Shown piece by piece: positions 38,944 to 51,300 of a stretch of DNA of 64,000 nucleotides. The DNA lies in assembly GCF_001655615.1 (NCBI RefSeq), contig NZ_CP011567.1, positions 5,731,001 to 5,795,000 of the forward strand, written 5' to 3'. The position numbers and the translations under genes are program-made. Positions within the stretch are counted from its first letter, which is position 1. Each line of letters begins with the position of its first letter. The DNA is from Pseudomonas sp. GR 6-02. GTDB taxonomy: Bacteria > Pseudomonadota > Gammaproteobacteria > Pseudomonadales > Pseudomonadaceae. The notes under the pieces are model-generated. The model was given only the letters and a program-made list of their open reading frames with translations, was not told the DNA's origin and searched no databases.

Positions 38944-39135
38944 TTACTTACCTGCCTGCTGGTTGAGCACAGTCTTCACGCGAGCGATGTCACGCTTAAC
39001 TTGCGAGAGCAGATGAGACTGCCCCAACTGGCCAGTTGCTTTCTGCATACGCAGATTGAACTGGTCGCGCAGCAGGCCGAGCAGTTGCTCGTTCAGCTGC
39101 TGTGCGGATTTTTCACGAAGTTCATTCGCTTTCAT
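38944..39135 (-). CDS. rpmC: 50S ribosomal protein L29
   Basis: 63 residues, [18 protein letters not shown]. The ATG shares its A with the rplP stop codon (TGATG), which is tighter than the alternative ATG three bases upstream and implies coupled translation. It helps form the docking site for trigger factor and SRP near the exit tunnel. Confidence 0.95.
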
Positions 39136-39548
39136 CACATCACCGTCCGTTTAACAAAGGAGGTGGCGAGCGGCAGCTTTGCAGCAGCCAGGGCGAAAGC
39201 CTCACGCGCCAGCTCTTCAGAAACACCCTCGATTTCATACAGGACTTTGCCTGGCTGAATCTGGGCAACCCAGTATTCCACGTTACCCTTACCTTTACCC
39301 ATCCGAACTTCGAGTGGCTTTTTGGAAATAGGCTTGTCCGGGAATACACGGATCCAGATCTTGCCGCCACGTTTAACGTGACGGGTCAGTGCACGACGCG
39401 CTGACTCGATCTGACGAGCGGTGAGACGACCACGAGCAACAGACTTCAGCGCGAACTCGCCGAAGCTGACTTTGCTACCGCGCAATGCCAGGCCACGGTT
39501 GTGACCAGTCATTTGCTTGCGGAACTTCGTACGCTTTGGTTGCAACAT
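39135..39548 (-). CDS. rplP: 50S ribosomal protein L16
   Basis: 137 residues; organises the A-site region of the 50S. Conserved [16 protein letters not shown] near residue 10. Overlaps rpmC by one base. Confidence 0.98.
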
Positions 39549-39560
39549 TTGGCGTACCCC

Positions 39561-40247
39561 TTACTTAGCAGCTTTTTTACGAGGCGCTGGTGCTTGTGGT
39601 TTCAGTTCTTCTTGGCGACCACCAATTACTTCGCCTTTGAAGATCCAAACCTTTACACCGATCACACCATAAGTGGTGTGAGCTTCGTAGTTGGCATAGT
39701 CGATGTCGGCACGCAGGGTGTGCAGAGGCACACGACCTTCGCGATACCATTCAGTACGTGCGATTTCAGCACCGCCGAGACGACCGCTCACTTGGATTTT
39801 GATGCCTTTGGCACCAATGCGCATGGCGTTCTGAACAGCGCGCTTCATAGCGCGACGGAACATTACGCGACGCTCCAGCTGCTGAGCTACGCTCTGCGCA
39901 ACCAGCATACCGTCGAGCTCCGGCTTGCGGATCTCTTCGATATTGATGTGCACAGGCACACCCATTTGCTTGGTCAGGTCCTGACGCAGTTTCTCAACAT
40001 CTTCACCTTTCTTCCCGATAACGATACCTGGACGAGCGGTGTGGATGGTGATACGTGCAGTTTGGGCCGGACGATGGATATCGATACGGCTTACGGACGC
40101 GCTTTTTAGTTTGTCTTGGAGATACTCACGCACCTTCAGATCAGCGAACAAGTAGTCCGCATAAGTCCGACCGTCTGCGTACCAGACGGAGGTGTGCTCC
40201 TTGACGATTCCCAGGCGAATGCCAATGGGATGTACTTTCTGACCCAT
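39561..40247 (-). CDS. rpsC: 30S ribosomal protein S3
   Basis: 228 residues. It starts [13 protein letters not shown]; the KH domain has [15 protein letters not shown] near residue 75. It lines the mRNA entry channel. The start at 40247 was taken over an upstream in-frame ATG at 40331, which lies inside rplV. Confidence 0.98.
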
Positions 40248-40260
40248 CTCTTCGACTCCG

Positions 40261-40593
40261 TTACTTGTCAGCAACCTTGACAGTGATATGGCAAGACCGC
40301 TTGACGATGCGATCAGCACGGCCTTTGGCACGTGGCATGATGCGCTTCAGCGAACGCCCTTCGTTAACGAAAACGGTGCTGACTTTCAGGTCATCAACGT
40401 CTGCGCCTTCGTTATGCTCGGCGTTGGCTACGGCCGACTCCAGCACTTTCTTCATGATCTCGGCGGCTTTCTTACTGCTGAAAGCCAACAGGTTGAGCGC
40501 TTCGCCCACCTTCTTCCCGCGGATCTGGTCGGCGACCAAGCGGGCTTTCTGGGCGGAGATTCGAGCGCCCGACAACTTAGCGGCTACTTCCAT
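40261..40593 (-). CDS. rplV: 50S ribosomal protein L22
   Basis: 110 residues. Its beta-hairpin extends into the exit tunnel; the tip region ([17 protein letters not shown]) shows no deletion of the kind linked to macrolide resistance. Confidence 0.98.
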
Positions 40594-40604
40594 TTCCTAA
40601 CCCC

Positions 40605-40880
40605 TTAACGCTTGGCTTTCTTGTCTGCCACGTGCCCACGATATGTGCGGGTACCGGCGAACTCGCCCAGTTTGTGGCCGACCATGTCTTCGTTAACGAG
40701 AACTGGGACGTGTTGACGACCGTTGTGTACTGCGATGGTCAGACCGACCATTTGTGGCAGGATCATCGAGCGACGCGACCAGGTTTTAACTGGTTTGCGA
40801 TCGTTCTTTTCCGCCGCCACTTCGATCTTCTTCAGTAGGTGAAGATCGATAAAAGGACCTTTTTTCAGAGAACGTGGCAC
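40605..40880 (-). CDS. rpsS: 30S ribosomal protein S19
   Basis: 91 residues, [18 protein letters not shown]; forms a head pair with S13. Conserved [15 protein letters not shown] near the C-terminus. Confidence 0.98.
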   Translation of the reverse strand: MPRSLKKGPFIDLHLLKKIEVAAEKNDRKPVKTWSRRSMILPQMVGLTIAVHNGRQHVPVLVNEDMVGHKLGEFAGTRTYRGHVADKKAKR

Positions 40881-40896
40881 TGTCGTATCCCTCTAT

Positions 40897-41721
40897 TTAC
40901 TTGCGACGACGGACGATCATTTTGTCGGTACGCTTATTACCACGAGTCTTCGCGCCCTTAGTCGGGAAGCCCCATGGCGATACCGGATGACGACCACCAG
41001 AGGTACGACCTTCACCACCACCATGTGGGTGGTCAACCGGGTTCATGGCAACACCACGAACGGTTGGGCGAACGCCACGCCAGCGTTTGGCACCAGCTTT
41101 ACCCAGCGAACGCAGGCTGTGCTCGGAGTTCGAGACTTCGCCCAGGGTCGCGCGGCATTCAGCCAGCACTTTACGCATCTCACCAGAACGCAGACGCAGG
41201 GTCACGTAGACACCTTCACGAGCGATCAGCTGAGCCGAAGCACCAGCGGAACGAGCGATTTGCGCGCCTTTACCTGGCTTCAATTCGATGCCGTGTACGG
41301 TGCTACCAACTGGAATGTTACGCAGTTGCAGAGCGTTGCCCGGCTTGATCGGCGCCAGAGCACCTGCGATCAGCTGGTCGCCAGCACTCACGCCTTTAGG
41401 CGCAATGATGTAGCGACGCTCGCCATCTGCGTACAGCAGCAGAGCGATGTGAGCAGTACGGTTTGGATCGTATTCGATACGCTCAACAGTGGCAGCGATG
41501 CCATCTTTGTCGTTGCGACGGAAATCGACCAGACGATAATGCTGCTTATGGCCACCACCGATGTGACGAGTGGTAATACGACCATTGTTGTTACGACCAC
41601 CAGACTTCGACTTTTTCTCGAGCAGCGGTGCGTGAGGAGCGCCTTTATGCAGCTCCTGGTTGACCACCTTGACCACAAAACGGCGGCCAGGGGAAGTCGG
41701 TTTGCATTTAACGATTGCCAT
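40897..41721 (-). CDS. rplB: 50S ribosomal protein L2
   Basis: 274 residues, near the peptidyl-transferase centre. The conserved C-terminal [21 protein letters not shown] with its catalytic-centre histidine is present. Confidence 0.98.
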
Positions 41722-41735
41722 GATGCACCCCTTCC

Positions 41736-42035
41736 TTACTCAGCACTGCTGCTGAAATCGAGATCTTGGCCTGGCTGAAGGGAGATAACTGCCTTCTTCC
41801 AGTCATTACGCTTGCCCAGACCGCGAGCAGTGCGCTTGCTCTTACCCAGAACATTCAGGGTAGTAACACGCTCTACTTTCACGCTGAACAGGCTTTCGAC
41901 GGCCTTCTTGATTTCCAGCTTGGTTGCGTCAGTGGCAACCTTGAAAACGAACTGGCCTTTCTTGTCTGCCAGAACCGTAGCCTTCTCGGAAACGTGCGGG
42001 CCAAGCAGAACTTTAAATACGCGTTCCTGGTTCAT
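41736..42035 (-). CDS. rplW: 50S ribosomal protein L23
   Basis: 99 residues, the trigger-factor and SRP docking protein at the exit tunnel. Its start overlaps the end of rplD by four bases (ATGA). Confidence 0.98.
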
Positions 42036-42634
42036 CCCAGCAGCTCCTCGAATTTCTTCACGGCCGACACGGTGATCAACACCTTGTCGTATGCGATCAG
42101 ACTAACTGGATCGGAACCTTGCACATCACGTACATCAACGTGCGGCAGGTTACGAGCAGCCAGGTACAGGTTCTGATCAACAGCGTCCGACACGATCAGA
42201 ACGTCGGTCAGGCTCATGTTGTTCAGTTTGCCCAGCAGGTCTTTGGTTTTCGGCGTTTCAACAGCGAAATCCTGAACTACGACCAGACGATCAGTACGCA
42301 CCAGCTCAGCAAGGATGGAACGCATTGCTGCGCGATACATCTTCTTGTTCAGCTTCTGGGAGTGATCCTGAGGACGAGCTGCGAAAGTGGTACCGCCGCC
42401 ACGCCAGATTGGGCTACGGATAGTACCGGCACGAGCACGGCCAGTACCTTTCTGACGCCATGGGCGCTTACCGCCACCACGAACGTCGGAACGGGTCTTT
42501 TGCTGCTTGCTACCTTGACGGCCGCCGGCCATGTAGGCCACGACTGCTTGGTGAACCAGCGTCTCGTTGAATTCGCCGCCAAATGTCAGTTCGGAAACTT
42601 CGATCGCTTGAGCGTCATTTACATTTAATTGCAT
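42032..42634 (-). CDS. rplD: 50S ribosomal protein L4
   Basis: 200 residues. The loop [21 protein letters not shown] reaches the exit tunnel. In E. coli L4 also represses its own S10 operon through a long leader; the leader here looks too short for that (see findings). Twelve bases separate it from rplC. Confidence 0.98.
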
Positions 42635-42646
42635 GTCAGCTTCCCC

Positions 42647-43282
42647 TTAACCGCGAGCCTTGGCTGCTGGACGTACAACCAAGTTGCCGCCAGTAGCGCC
42701 AGGAACAGCGCCCTTGACCAACAACAGATTGCGTTCAGCGTCCACGCGCACTACTTCGAGGGACTGCACGGTCACGCGCTCAGCGCCCATATGACCGGAC
42801 ATTTTTTTGCCCTTGAATACACGACCAGGAGTCTGGCACTGGCCGATAGAGCCTGGAACGCGGTGGGATACGGAGTTACCGTGGGTGTTATCTTGCCCGC
42901 GGAAATTCCAACGCTTGATCGTACCCTGGAAGCCTTTACCTTTGGACTGACCGGTTACATCAACCAGTTGACCAGCAGCGAAGATTTCAGCATTGATCAG
43001 ATCGCCGGCCTGGTACTCGCCTTCTTCAAGGCGGAATTCCATCACGGTACGACCAGCGGCAACGTTCGCCTTAGCGAAGTGGCCAGCTTGCGCAGCTGTA
43101 ACACGCGAAGCACGACGCTCGCCTACAGTGACTTGCACTGCACGATAGCCATCGGTCTCTTCAGTTTTGAACTGGGTGACGCGATTCGGCTCGATCTCAA
43201 TGACCGTGACCGGAATGGAGACACCTTCTTCGGTGAAAATACGGGTCATACCGCATTTACGACCGACTACACCAATAGTCAT
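42647..43282 (-). CDS. rplC: 50S ribosomal protein L3
   Basis: 211 residues. The start at 43282 ([16 protein letters not shown]) fits the family; an in-frame ATG 33 bases upstream gives an unlikely extension. The glutamine that is methylated in E. coli L3 by PrmB lies in the region [14 protein letters not shown]. Confidence 0.97.
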   Translation of the reverse strand: MTIGVVGRKCGMTRIFTEEGVSIPVTVIEIEPNRVTQFKTEETDGYRAVQVTVGERRASRVTAAQAGHFAKANVAAGRTVMEFRLEEGEYQAGDLINAEIFAAGQLVDVTGQSKGKGFQGTIKRWNFRGQDNTHGNSVSHRVPGSIGQCQTPGRVFKGKKMSGHMGAERVTVQSLEVVRVDAERNLLLVKGAVPGATGGNLVVRPAAKARG

Positions 43283-43362
43283 GTTGTAAACCTCATGAGT
43301 GTACGGGGCTTTCACCCGCTATGGCCGCCCATTTCAGAGCGTTACACGACTAAGACCGAGTC

Positions 43363-43674
43363 TTAGCCGAGGCTGATCTGCACTTCCACACCGGCCGCAA
43401 GATCAAGCTTCATAAGAGCATCAACGGTTTTATCCGTTGGCTGGACGATGTCCAGAACGCGCTTATGAGTACGGATCTCGTACTGGTCACGCGCGTCTTT
43501 GTTGACGTGCGGGGAGACCAGAACGGTGAACCGCTCTTTACGGGTAGGCAGTGGAATTGGACCACGCACTTGAGCACCAGTACGTTTCGCGGTTTCCACG
43601 ATTTCCTGGGTGGATTGGTCGATCAGGCGATGGTCAAAAGCCTTCAACCTGATACGGATTTGCTGATTTTGCAT
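43363..43674 (-). CDS. rpsJ: 30S ribosomal protein S10 / NusE
   Basis: 103 residues, [19 protein letters not shown]. As NusE it also joins the transcription antitermination complex with NusG (present at 59317). First gene of the S10 operon, with a promoter 63 bases upstream. A 7-bp hairpin (CTAAGAC/GTCTTAG) overlaps its stop codon. Confidence 0.98.
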
Positions 43675-43736
43675 TGGATTTCAGACTCCGGCTGCTATTC
43701 CCACCGGGCGCAATACGCCCGTTAAAAGGAGGCGCA

Positions 43737-43765
43737 ATTCTATAGACGCCCCCGATAGGTGTCAA
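43737..43765 (-). promoter_or_regulatory. Promoter of the S10 operon
   Basis: On the minus strand TTGACA (43760-43765) and TAGAAT (43737-43742), spaced 17 bases: near-perfect sigma-70 promoter. It begins a few bases after the tuf terminator and gives a leader of only about 56 bases before rpsJ. Confidence 0.8.
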
Positions 43766-43771
43766 CCCAAT

Positions 43772-43802
43772 AAAAAAGCCCCCGCTGAGCGGGGGCTTTT
43801 TC
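43772..43802 (-). terminator. Terminator after tuf
   Basis: Stem AAAAAAGCCCCCGC / GCGGGGGCTTTTT with a short TGA loop, flanked by A- and T-runs. It separates the str operon from the S10 operon. Confidence 0.92.
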
Positions 43803-43832
43803 AAAGCATCGAAGCTATCTCAGAAGAGAAGC

Positions 43833-45026
43833 TTACTCGATGATTTTAGCTACAACGCCAGCACCAACGGTACGGCCGCCTTCGCGAATAGCGAAACGCA
43901 GACCGTCTTCCATTGCGATGGTTTTGATCAGGGTAACAGTCATTTGAATGTTATCGCCTGGCATTACCATTTCAACGCCTTCTGGCAGCTCGCAGTTACC
44001 AGTCACGTCAGTAGTACGGAAGTAGAACTGTGGACGGTAGCCTTTGAAGAACGGAGTGTGACGACCGCCTTCTTCTTTGCTCAGAACGTAAACTTCTGCG
44101 GTGAACTTGGTGTGCGGCTTAACGGTACCTGGCTTAACCAGAACCTGACCACGCTCCACGTCATCACGCTTGGTGCCGCGCAGCAGCACGCCGCAGTTCT
44201 CGCCAGCACGACCTTCGTCGAGCAGTTTGCGGAACATTTCAACACCGGTGCAGGTGGTGACGGTAGTGTCACGCAGACCAACGATTTCCAGTGGATCCTG
44301 AACGCGAACGATACCGCGCTCGATACGACCAGTCACAACAGTACCGCGACCCGAGATCGAGAATACGTCTTCGATTGGCATCAGGAACGGCTTGTCAGTC
44401 AGACGAACTGGTTCTGGGATGTAGCTGTCCAGAGTTTCAACCAGTTTCTTGACGGCAGTGGTGCCCATCTCGTTATCGTCCAGACCATCCAGCGCCATAC
44501 GAGCGGAGCCGATGATGATTGGAGTGTCGTCGCCTGGGAAGTCGTAAGTGCTCAGCAGATCGCGCACTTCCATCTCAACCAGTTCCAGCAGCTCAGCGTC
44601 GTCTACCAGGTCAGCCTTGTTCAGGAAAACCACGATGTACGGAACGCCTACCTGACGGGACAGCAGGATGTGCTCACGGGTTTGTGGCATCGGACCATCA
44701 GCGGCCGAGCAAACCAGGATAGCGCCGTCCATTTGAGCAGCACCGGTGATCATGTTCTTCACATAGTCAGCGTGACCTGGGCAGTCAACGTGAGCGTAGT
44801 GACGGATCTTCGAGTTGTACTCAACGTGAGCGGTGTTGATGGTGATACCGCGAGCTTTCTCTTCTGGTGCGCTGTCGATCTTGTCGAAGTCAACACGAGC
44901 CGAACCGAAAACTTCGGAGCAGACGCGAGTCAGAGCAGCGGTCAGAGTGGTTTTACCGTGGTCAACGTGACCGATAGTGCCAACGTTGACGTGCGGTAGG
45001 GAACGATCAAATTTTTCTTTAGCCAC
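43833..45026 (-). CDS. tuf: Elongation factor Tu (apparently the only copy here)
   Basis: 397 residues. GTP-dependent carrier of aminoacyl-tRNA to the ribosome. The G1 loop GHVDHGKT is at residues 19-26, then DCPGHADY and NKADLVDD. It follows fusA by 30 bases in the str operon. Many pseudomonads have a second copy between tRNA-Thr and tRNA-Trp; it is missing from this window. Confidence 0.99.
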   Translation of the reverse strand: MAKEKFDRSLPHVNVGTIGHVDHGKTTLTAALTRVCSEVFGSARVDFDKIDSAPEEKARGITINTAHVEYNSKIRHYAHVDCPGHADYVKNMITGAAQMDGAILVCSAADGPMPQTREHILLSRQVGVPYIVVFLNKADLVDDAELLELVEMEVRDLLSTYDFPGDDTPIIIGSARMALDGLDDNEMGTTAVKKLVETLDSYIPEPVRLTDKPFLMPIEDVFSISGRGTVVTGRIERGIVRVQDPLEIVGLRDTTVTTCTGVEMFRKLLDEGRAGENCGVLLRGTKRDDVERGQVLVKPGTVKPHTKFTAEVYVLSKEEGGRHTPFFKGYRPQFYFRTTDVTGNCELPEGVEMVMPGDNIQMTVTLIKTIAMEDGLRFAIREGGRTVGAGVVAKIIE

Positions 45027-45056
45027 GACAATTAACTCCTTGCCTAAAGGACTGAA

Positions 45057-47162
45057 TCAGCCTTGTTTTTTGGTAACGGTTTCGACGATGTGCGACGGAG
45101 CCGTATTGTATTTTTTGAATTCCATAGAGTAGCTTGCGCGACCCTGAGACATGGAACGAACGTCGGTCGCATAACCGAACATCTCGCCCAACGGAACCTC
45201 GGCACGAATTACTTTACCGGAAACCGTATCTTCCATACCCAGAATCATGCCGCGACGACGGTTAAGGTCGCCCATCACGTCACCCATATAGTCTTCAGGC
45301 GTAACAACCTCTACCGCCATGATCGGCTCAAGCAACTCACCACCACCCTTCTGGGCCAGTTGCTTGGTCGCCATGGAAGCAGCCACCTTAAACGCCATCT
45401 CGTTCGAGTCGACGTCGTGGTAAGAACCATCAAACACGGTAGCCTTCAGGCCGATCAGCGGATAGCCGGCAACAACACCGTTCTTCATCTGCTCTTCGAT
45501 ACCCTTCTGGATAGCCGGGATGTATTCCTTAGGAACCACACCACCCACTACTTCGTTCAGGAATTGCAGACCTTCCTGACCTTCGTCAGCAGGTGCAAAA
45601 CGGATCCAGCAATGACCAAACTGGCCACGACCGCCGGACTGACGAACGAACTTGCCTTCGATTTCGCAGCTCTTCGTGATGCGCTCACGGTACGAAACTT
45701 GAGGCTTACCGATGTTGGCTTCGACGTTGAACTCACGGCGCATCCGGTCAACCAGGATGTCCAGGTGCAGCTCGCCCATGCCGGAGATGATCGTTTGACC
45801 AGTCTCTTCATCAGTTTTGACGCGGAAAGACGGGTCTTCCTGAGCAAGCTTGCCCAGAGCGATACCCATTTTTTCCTGGTCATCCTTGGTCTTAGGCTCT
45901 ACAGCAACCGAAATAACCGGCTCCGGGAAGTCCATGCGAACCAGGATGATTGGCTTGTCAGCGTTGCACAAAGTTTCACCAGTGGTGACGTCCTTCATGC
46001 CGATCAAGGCCGCGATGTCACCAGCGCGTACTTCCTTGATTTCTTCACGGGCGTTTGCGTGCATTTGCACCATACGACCCACGCGCTCTTTCTTGCCTTT
46101 TACCGAGTTGATCACGCCGTCGCCGGAGGCCAACACGCCCGAGTAAACCCGAACAAAGGTCAAGGTACCCACGAATGGGTCGGTAGCGATCTTGAACGCC
46201 AGAGCCGCGAAAGGCTCGTCGTCGCTTGCATGACGCTCCATTTCCTCTTCCTCGTTATCCGGGTTGGAACCCTTGATAGCAGGAATGTCGGTAGGAGCAG
46301 GCAGGAAGTCGATAACGGCGTCGAGAACCAGGGGAACACCCTTGTTCTTGAAGGAAGAACCGCAAACAGCCAGAACGATCTCACCAGCGATAGTACGCTG
46401 ACGCAGAGCGGCCTTGATTTCCTCGATGGAGAGCTCTTCCCCTTCGAGATACTTGTTCATCAGCTCTTCGTTGGCTTCGGCCGCAGCCTCGACCATGTTG
46501 CTGCGCCACTCTTCAGCCAGCTCTTGCAGCTCGGCAGGAATGTCCTTGCGAACAGGGACCATACCCTTGTCAGAGTCATTCCAGTAGACAGCTTGCATGT
46601 TGATCAGATCGATCTGACCCTGGAAGTTGTCTTCGGAACCGATAGCCAACTGGATTGGCACCGGAGTGTGACCCAGACGCTGCTTGATCTGACCGATCAC
46701 GCGCAGGAAGTTAGCGCCAGCACGGTCCATCTTGTTTACGTAAACAAGACGTGGAACGCCGTACTTGTTGGCCTGACGCCATACGGTTTCCGACTGAGGC
46801 TCAACACCCGAAGTACCGCAGAACACAACGACAGCGCCGTCGAGTACGCGCAGGGAGCGTTCAACTTCAATAGTGAAGTCTACGTGGCCCGGGGTATCGA
46901 TAACGTTGAAACGGTGTTCGTGCGAGTACTGCTTCTCAGAACCTTTCCAGAAGGCGGTGATAGCAGCAGAAGTAATGGTAATACCACGCTCCTGCTCCTG
47001 CACCATCCAGTCTGTGGTCGCGGCGCCGTCATGCACCTCGCCCATTTTGTGACTTTTGCCAGTGTAAAAAAGGACGCGCTCGGTGGTGGTGGTTTTACCA
47101 GCATCCACGTGAGCAACGATACCGATGTTACGGTAGCGGCTAATCGGAGTAGTACGAGCCAT
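45057..47162 (-). CDS. fusA: Elongation factor G
   Basis: A 701-residue translocation GTPase. G1 AHVDAGKTT is at residues 17-25, then DTPGHVDF and NKMDRAGA. Five domains, full length. It is 30 bases after rpsG and 30 before tuf. AGGGCTTT precedes the start. Confidence 0.99.
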   Translation of the reverse strand: MARTTPISRYRNIGIVAHVDAGKTTTTERVLFYTGKSHKMGEVHDGAATTDWMVQEQERGITITSAAITAFWKGSEKQYSHEHRFNVIDTPGHVDFTIEVERSLRVLDGAVVVFCGTSGVEPQSETVWRQANKYGVPRLVYVNKMDRAGANFLRVIGQIKQRLGHTPVPIQLAIGSEDNFQGQIDLINMQAVYWNDSDKGMVPVRKDIPAELQELAEEWRSNMVEAAAEANEELMNKYLEGEELSIEEIKAALRQRTIAGEIVLAVCGSSFKNKGVPLVLDAVIDFLPAPTDIPAIKGSNPDNEEEEMERHASDDEPFAALAFKIATDPFVGTLTFVRVYSGVLASGDGVINSVKGKKERVGRMVQMHANAREEIKEVRAGDIAALIGMKDVTTGETLCNADKPIILVRMDFPEPVISVAVEPKTKDDQEKMGIALGKLAQEDPSFRVKTDEETGQTIISGMGELHLDILVDRMRREFNVEANIGKPQVSYRERITKSCEIEGKFVRQSGGRGQFGHCWIRFAPADEGQEGLQFLNEVVGGVVPKEYIPAIQKGIEEQMKNGVVAGYPLIGLKATVFDGSYHDVDSNEMAFKVAASMATKQLAQKGGGELLEPIMAVEVVTPEDYMGDVMGDLNRRRGMILGMEDTVSGKVIRAEVPLGEMFGYATDVRSMSQGRASYSMEFKKYNTAPSHIVETVTKKQG

Positions 47163-47192
47163 AAAGCCCTCGCAAAATTAGTGAAGCTAAAA

Positions 47193-47781
<589 letters not shown>

Positions 47782-48153
47782 TTACTTCGGACGCTTGGTA
47801 CCGTACTTCGAACGACCTTGGTTACGACCTTTAACGCCGGAAGTATCCAAAGAGCCGCGAACGGTGTGGTAACGAACACCTGGCAAGTCTTTTACACGAC
47901 CGCCGCGGATCAGTACCACGCTGTGCTCTTGCAGGTTGTGGCCTTCACCGCCGATGTACGAGGAAACCTCGAAACCGTTGGTCAGACGCACACGGCATAC
48001 TTTACGCAGTGCCGAGTTAGGTTTTTTCGGCGTAGTGGTATACACACGGGTGCATACGCCACGACGTTGCGGGCAGTTCTGCAGCGCAGGCACGTCGGAT
48101 TTCTCGACGATACGCTTACGCGGCTGACGTACCAGCTGGTTGATAGTTGCCAT
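47782..48153 (-). CDS. rpsL: 30S ribosomal protein S12
   Basis: 123 residues of the decoding centre. K43 and K88 are wild type, so no streptomycin-resistance change is visible at these sites. D89 in VKDLPGV is the residue methylthiolated by RimO in E. coli, of interest because an OsmC-YcaO protein is encoded in the same window. Own promoter at 48245-48273. Confidence 0.98.
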
Positions 48154-48244
48154 CTACTAGCTCCACTGTTGTCTTGCGACGCTATTGTCTTGCAAGAAAA
48201 GCAAAATGGCAGGAACGAATCCCCGCCAAATTTAGGGGTACAAG

Positions 48245-48273
48245 AGTCTAAAGAGGATCTTGCCCCCAGTCAA
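48245..48273 (-). promoter_or_regulatory. Promoter of the str operon (rpsL)
   Basis: On the minus strand TTGACT (48268-48273) and TAGACT (48245-48250), spaced 17 bases. It lies about 92 bases before rpsL. A weak stem (CTTGCC/GGCAAG) surrounds the -35 box; no strong terminator is seen after rpoC, so read-through is possible. Confidence 0.7.
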
Positions 48274-48371
48274 GGCAAGGCCCCGAGCTCTCCCCCCATC
48301 CAACCTCGACAAATTGTCTCGACTGGATGAACGGAGCGATCAGGGCCTGCACTCATTTACTACCGCAGAAC

Positions 48372-51300
48372 TCAGTTACCGCTCGAGTTCAGCGCTTCGG
48401 TCAGTGCAGCTTCCACTTCACTGGCGCTCACGCGCAACGGTTTGTCAGCATCACGGCGGCGCTTGCGCTCGCTGTGATAAGCCAGACCGGTACCGGCCGG
48501 GATCAGACGACCCACGACCACGTTTTCTTTCAGGCCGCGCAGGTAATCGCGCTTGCCGGTTACCGCCGCCTCGGTCAGTACGCGAGTGGTTTCCTGGAAG
48601 GAAGCCGCCGAGATGAACGATTCGGTGGACAACGACGCCTTGGTGATACCCAGCAGAACACGAGTGAACTTGGAGACAAATTTGTCTTCATTGCTCAGAC
48701 GCTCGTTCTCTACCAGCACGTGAGTCAATTCCATCTGGTCGCCCTTGATGAAACTGGAATCGCCGGATTCAGCGATCTCAACTTTACGCAGCATCTGACG
48801 CAGGATGGTCTCGATGTGCTTGTCGTTGATCTTCACGCCTTGCAGACGGTAAACGTCCTGGATCTCGTTCACGATGTACTTGGCCAGCGCACTCACACCC
48901 AGCAGACGCAGGATGTCGTGTGGATCGCTCGGACCGTCGGAGATAACTTCGCCGCGGTTTACCTGTTCGCCTTCGAAGACGTTCAGGTGACGCCACTTCG
49001 GAATCAGCTCTTCGTACGGATCGCTACCGTCGTTCGGGGTGATAACCAGACGGCGCTTGCCTTTGGTCTCTTTACCGAACGCGATGGTGCCGCTGACTTC
49101 AGCCAGAATCGAGGCTTCTTTCGGACGACGGGCTTCGAACAAGTCGGCAACACGCGGCAGACCACCGGTGATGTCACGGGTCTTCGAAGTCTCTTGCGGA
49201 ATACGAGCGATAACATCACCGATCGCGATTTTCGCACCGTCCGCTACACCGACCAGGGCGTTAGCAGGCAGGAAGTACTGAGCAATTACGTCGGTACCCG
49301 GCAGCAAGAGATCCTTGCCGTTGTCATCAACCATCTTCACAGCAGGACGGATATCTTTACCGGCAGCTGGACGGTCTTTGGCGTCGAGTACTTCAATGTT
49401 GGTCATACCGGTCAATTCGTCAGTCTGACGCTTGATCGTGATGCCTTCTTCCATGCCCACGTAGGTCACGGTACCTTTCATTTCGGTAACGATTGGGTGA
49501 GTGTGCGGATCCCACTTGGCCACGATTGCGCCAGCGTCGACCTTGTCACCTTCTTTAACCGAAATCACAGCACCGTACGGCAGCTTGTAGCGCTCACGCT
49601 CACGACCGAAGTCATCAGCGATTGCCAGCTCACCGGAACGGGACACAGCAACCAGGCAACCGTCCACTCGCTCAACGTGCTTCAGGTTATGCAGACGGAC
49701 GGTACCGCCATTCTTCACCTGAACGCTGTCGGCTGCGGAGGTCCGGCTTGCCGCACCACCGATGTGGAACGTACGCATGGTCAGCTGGGTACCCGGCTCA
49801 CCGATGGACTGGGCAGCGATAACGCCGACCGCTTCACCGATGTTCACCTGGTGACCACGAGCCAAGTCACGGCCGTAGCACTTGGCGCAAATGCCGTAGC
49901 GGGTTTCGCAGCTGATCGGCGAACGCACGATCACTTCGTCGATGCTGTTCAGCTCGATGAACTCGACCCACTTCTCGTCTACCAGAGTGCCGGCAGGAAC
50001 GATAACTTCCTCGGTACCTGGCTTGAATACGTCACGGGCAATGACACGACCCAATACGCGCTCACCCAACGGCTCAACAACGTCACCGCCTTCAATGTGC
50101 GGAGTCATTACCAGGCCATGTTCGGTACCGCAATCGATCTCGGTCACAACCAGATCCTGCGCCACGTCTACCAGACGACGAGTCAGGTAACCGGAGTTCG
50201 CAGTTTTCAACGCGGTATCCGCCAGACCTTTACGAGCACCGTGAGTAGAGATGAAGTACTGAAGTACGCTCAAACCTTCACGGAAGTTCGCAGTAATCGG
50301 CGTTTCGATGATGGAACCGTCCGGCTTGGCCATCAGGCCACGCATACCGGCGAGCTGACGGATCTGCGCAGCAGAACCCCGTGCGCCCGAGTCGGCCATC
50401 ATGTACATCGAGTTGAAGGATTCCTGGTCAACTTCGACGCCATGGCGGTCAATGACTTTCTCTTTCGAGAGGTTGGCCATCATCGCCTTGGATACTTCGT
50501 CGTTCGCCTTGGACCAAAGGTCGATCACTTTGTTGTACTTCTCGCCCTGGGTTACCAGGCCGGAGGCGTACTGACTTTCGATCTCTTTCACTTCGTCGGT
50601 GGCGGCACCGATGATGCGGGCTTTTTCATCCGGGATAACGAAGTCGTTAACACCGATGGAAACGCCGGAGATGGTCGAATAGGCAAAACCGGTGTACATC
50701 AACTGGTCAGCGAAGATCACGGTCTCTTTCAAACCAACCACGCGGTAGCACTGGTTGATCAGCTTGGAGATCGCTTTCTTTTTCATCGGCAGGTTGACGA
50801 CGTCGAAGGACAGACCTTTTGGCACAACCTGGAACAACAGCGCACGGCCGACGGTAGTGTCGACGATACGAGTGTTGGTCACGCTGCCGCCATCACGATC
50901 GTTCACGGTTTCGTTGATCCGTACCTTGACCTTGGCGTGCAGCGCGGCTTCGCCGGCACGGAACACACGGTCAACTTCCTGCAGATCCGCGAACACACGA
51001 CCTTCGCCTTTGGCGTTGATCGCTTCACGAGTCATGTAGTACAGACCCAATACAACGTCCTGCGAAGGAACGATGATTGGCTCACCGTTGGCTGGCGACA
51101 GAATGTTGTTGGTCGACATCATCAACGCACGCGCTTCCAGCTGGGCTTCCAGCGTCAGCGGTACGTGCACGGCCATTTGGTCGCCGTCGAAGTCGGCGTT
51201 GTACGCAGCACAGACCAGAGGGTGCAGCTGGATAGCCTTACCTTCGATCAGTACCGGTTCAAACGCCTGGATACCCAGACGGTGAAGGGTCGGTGCACGG

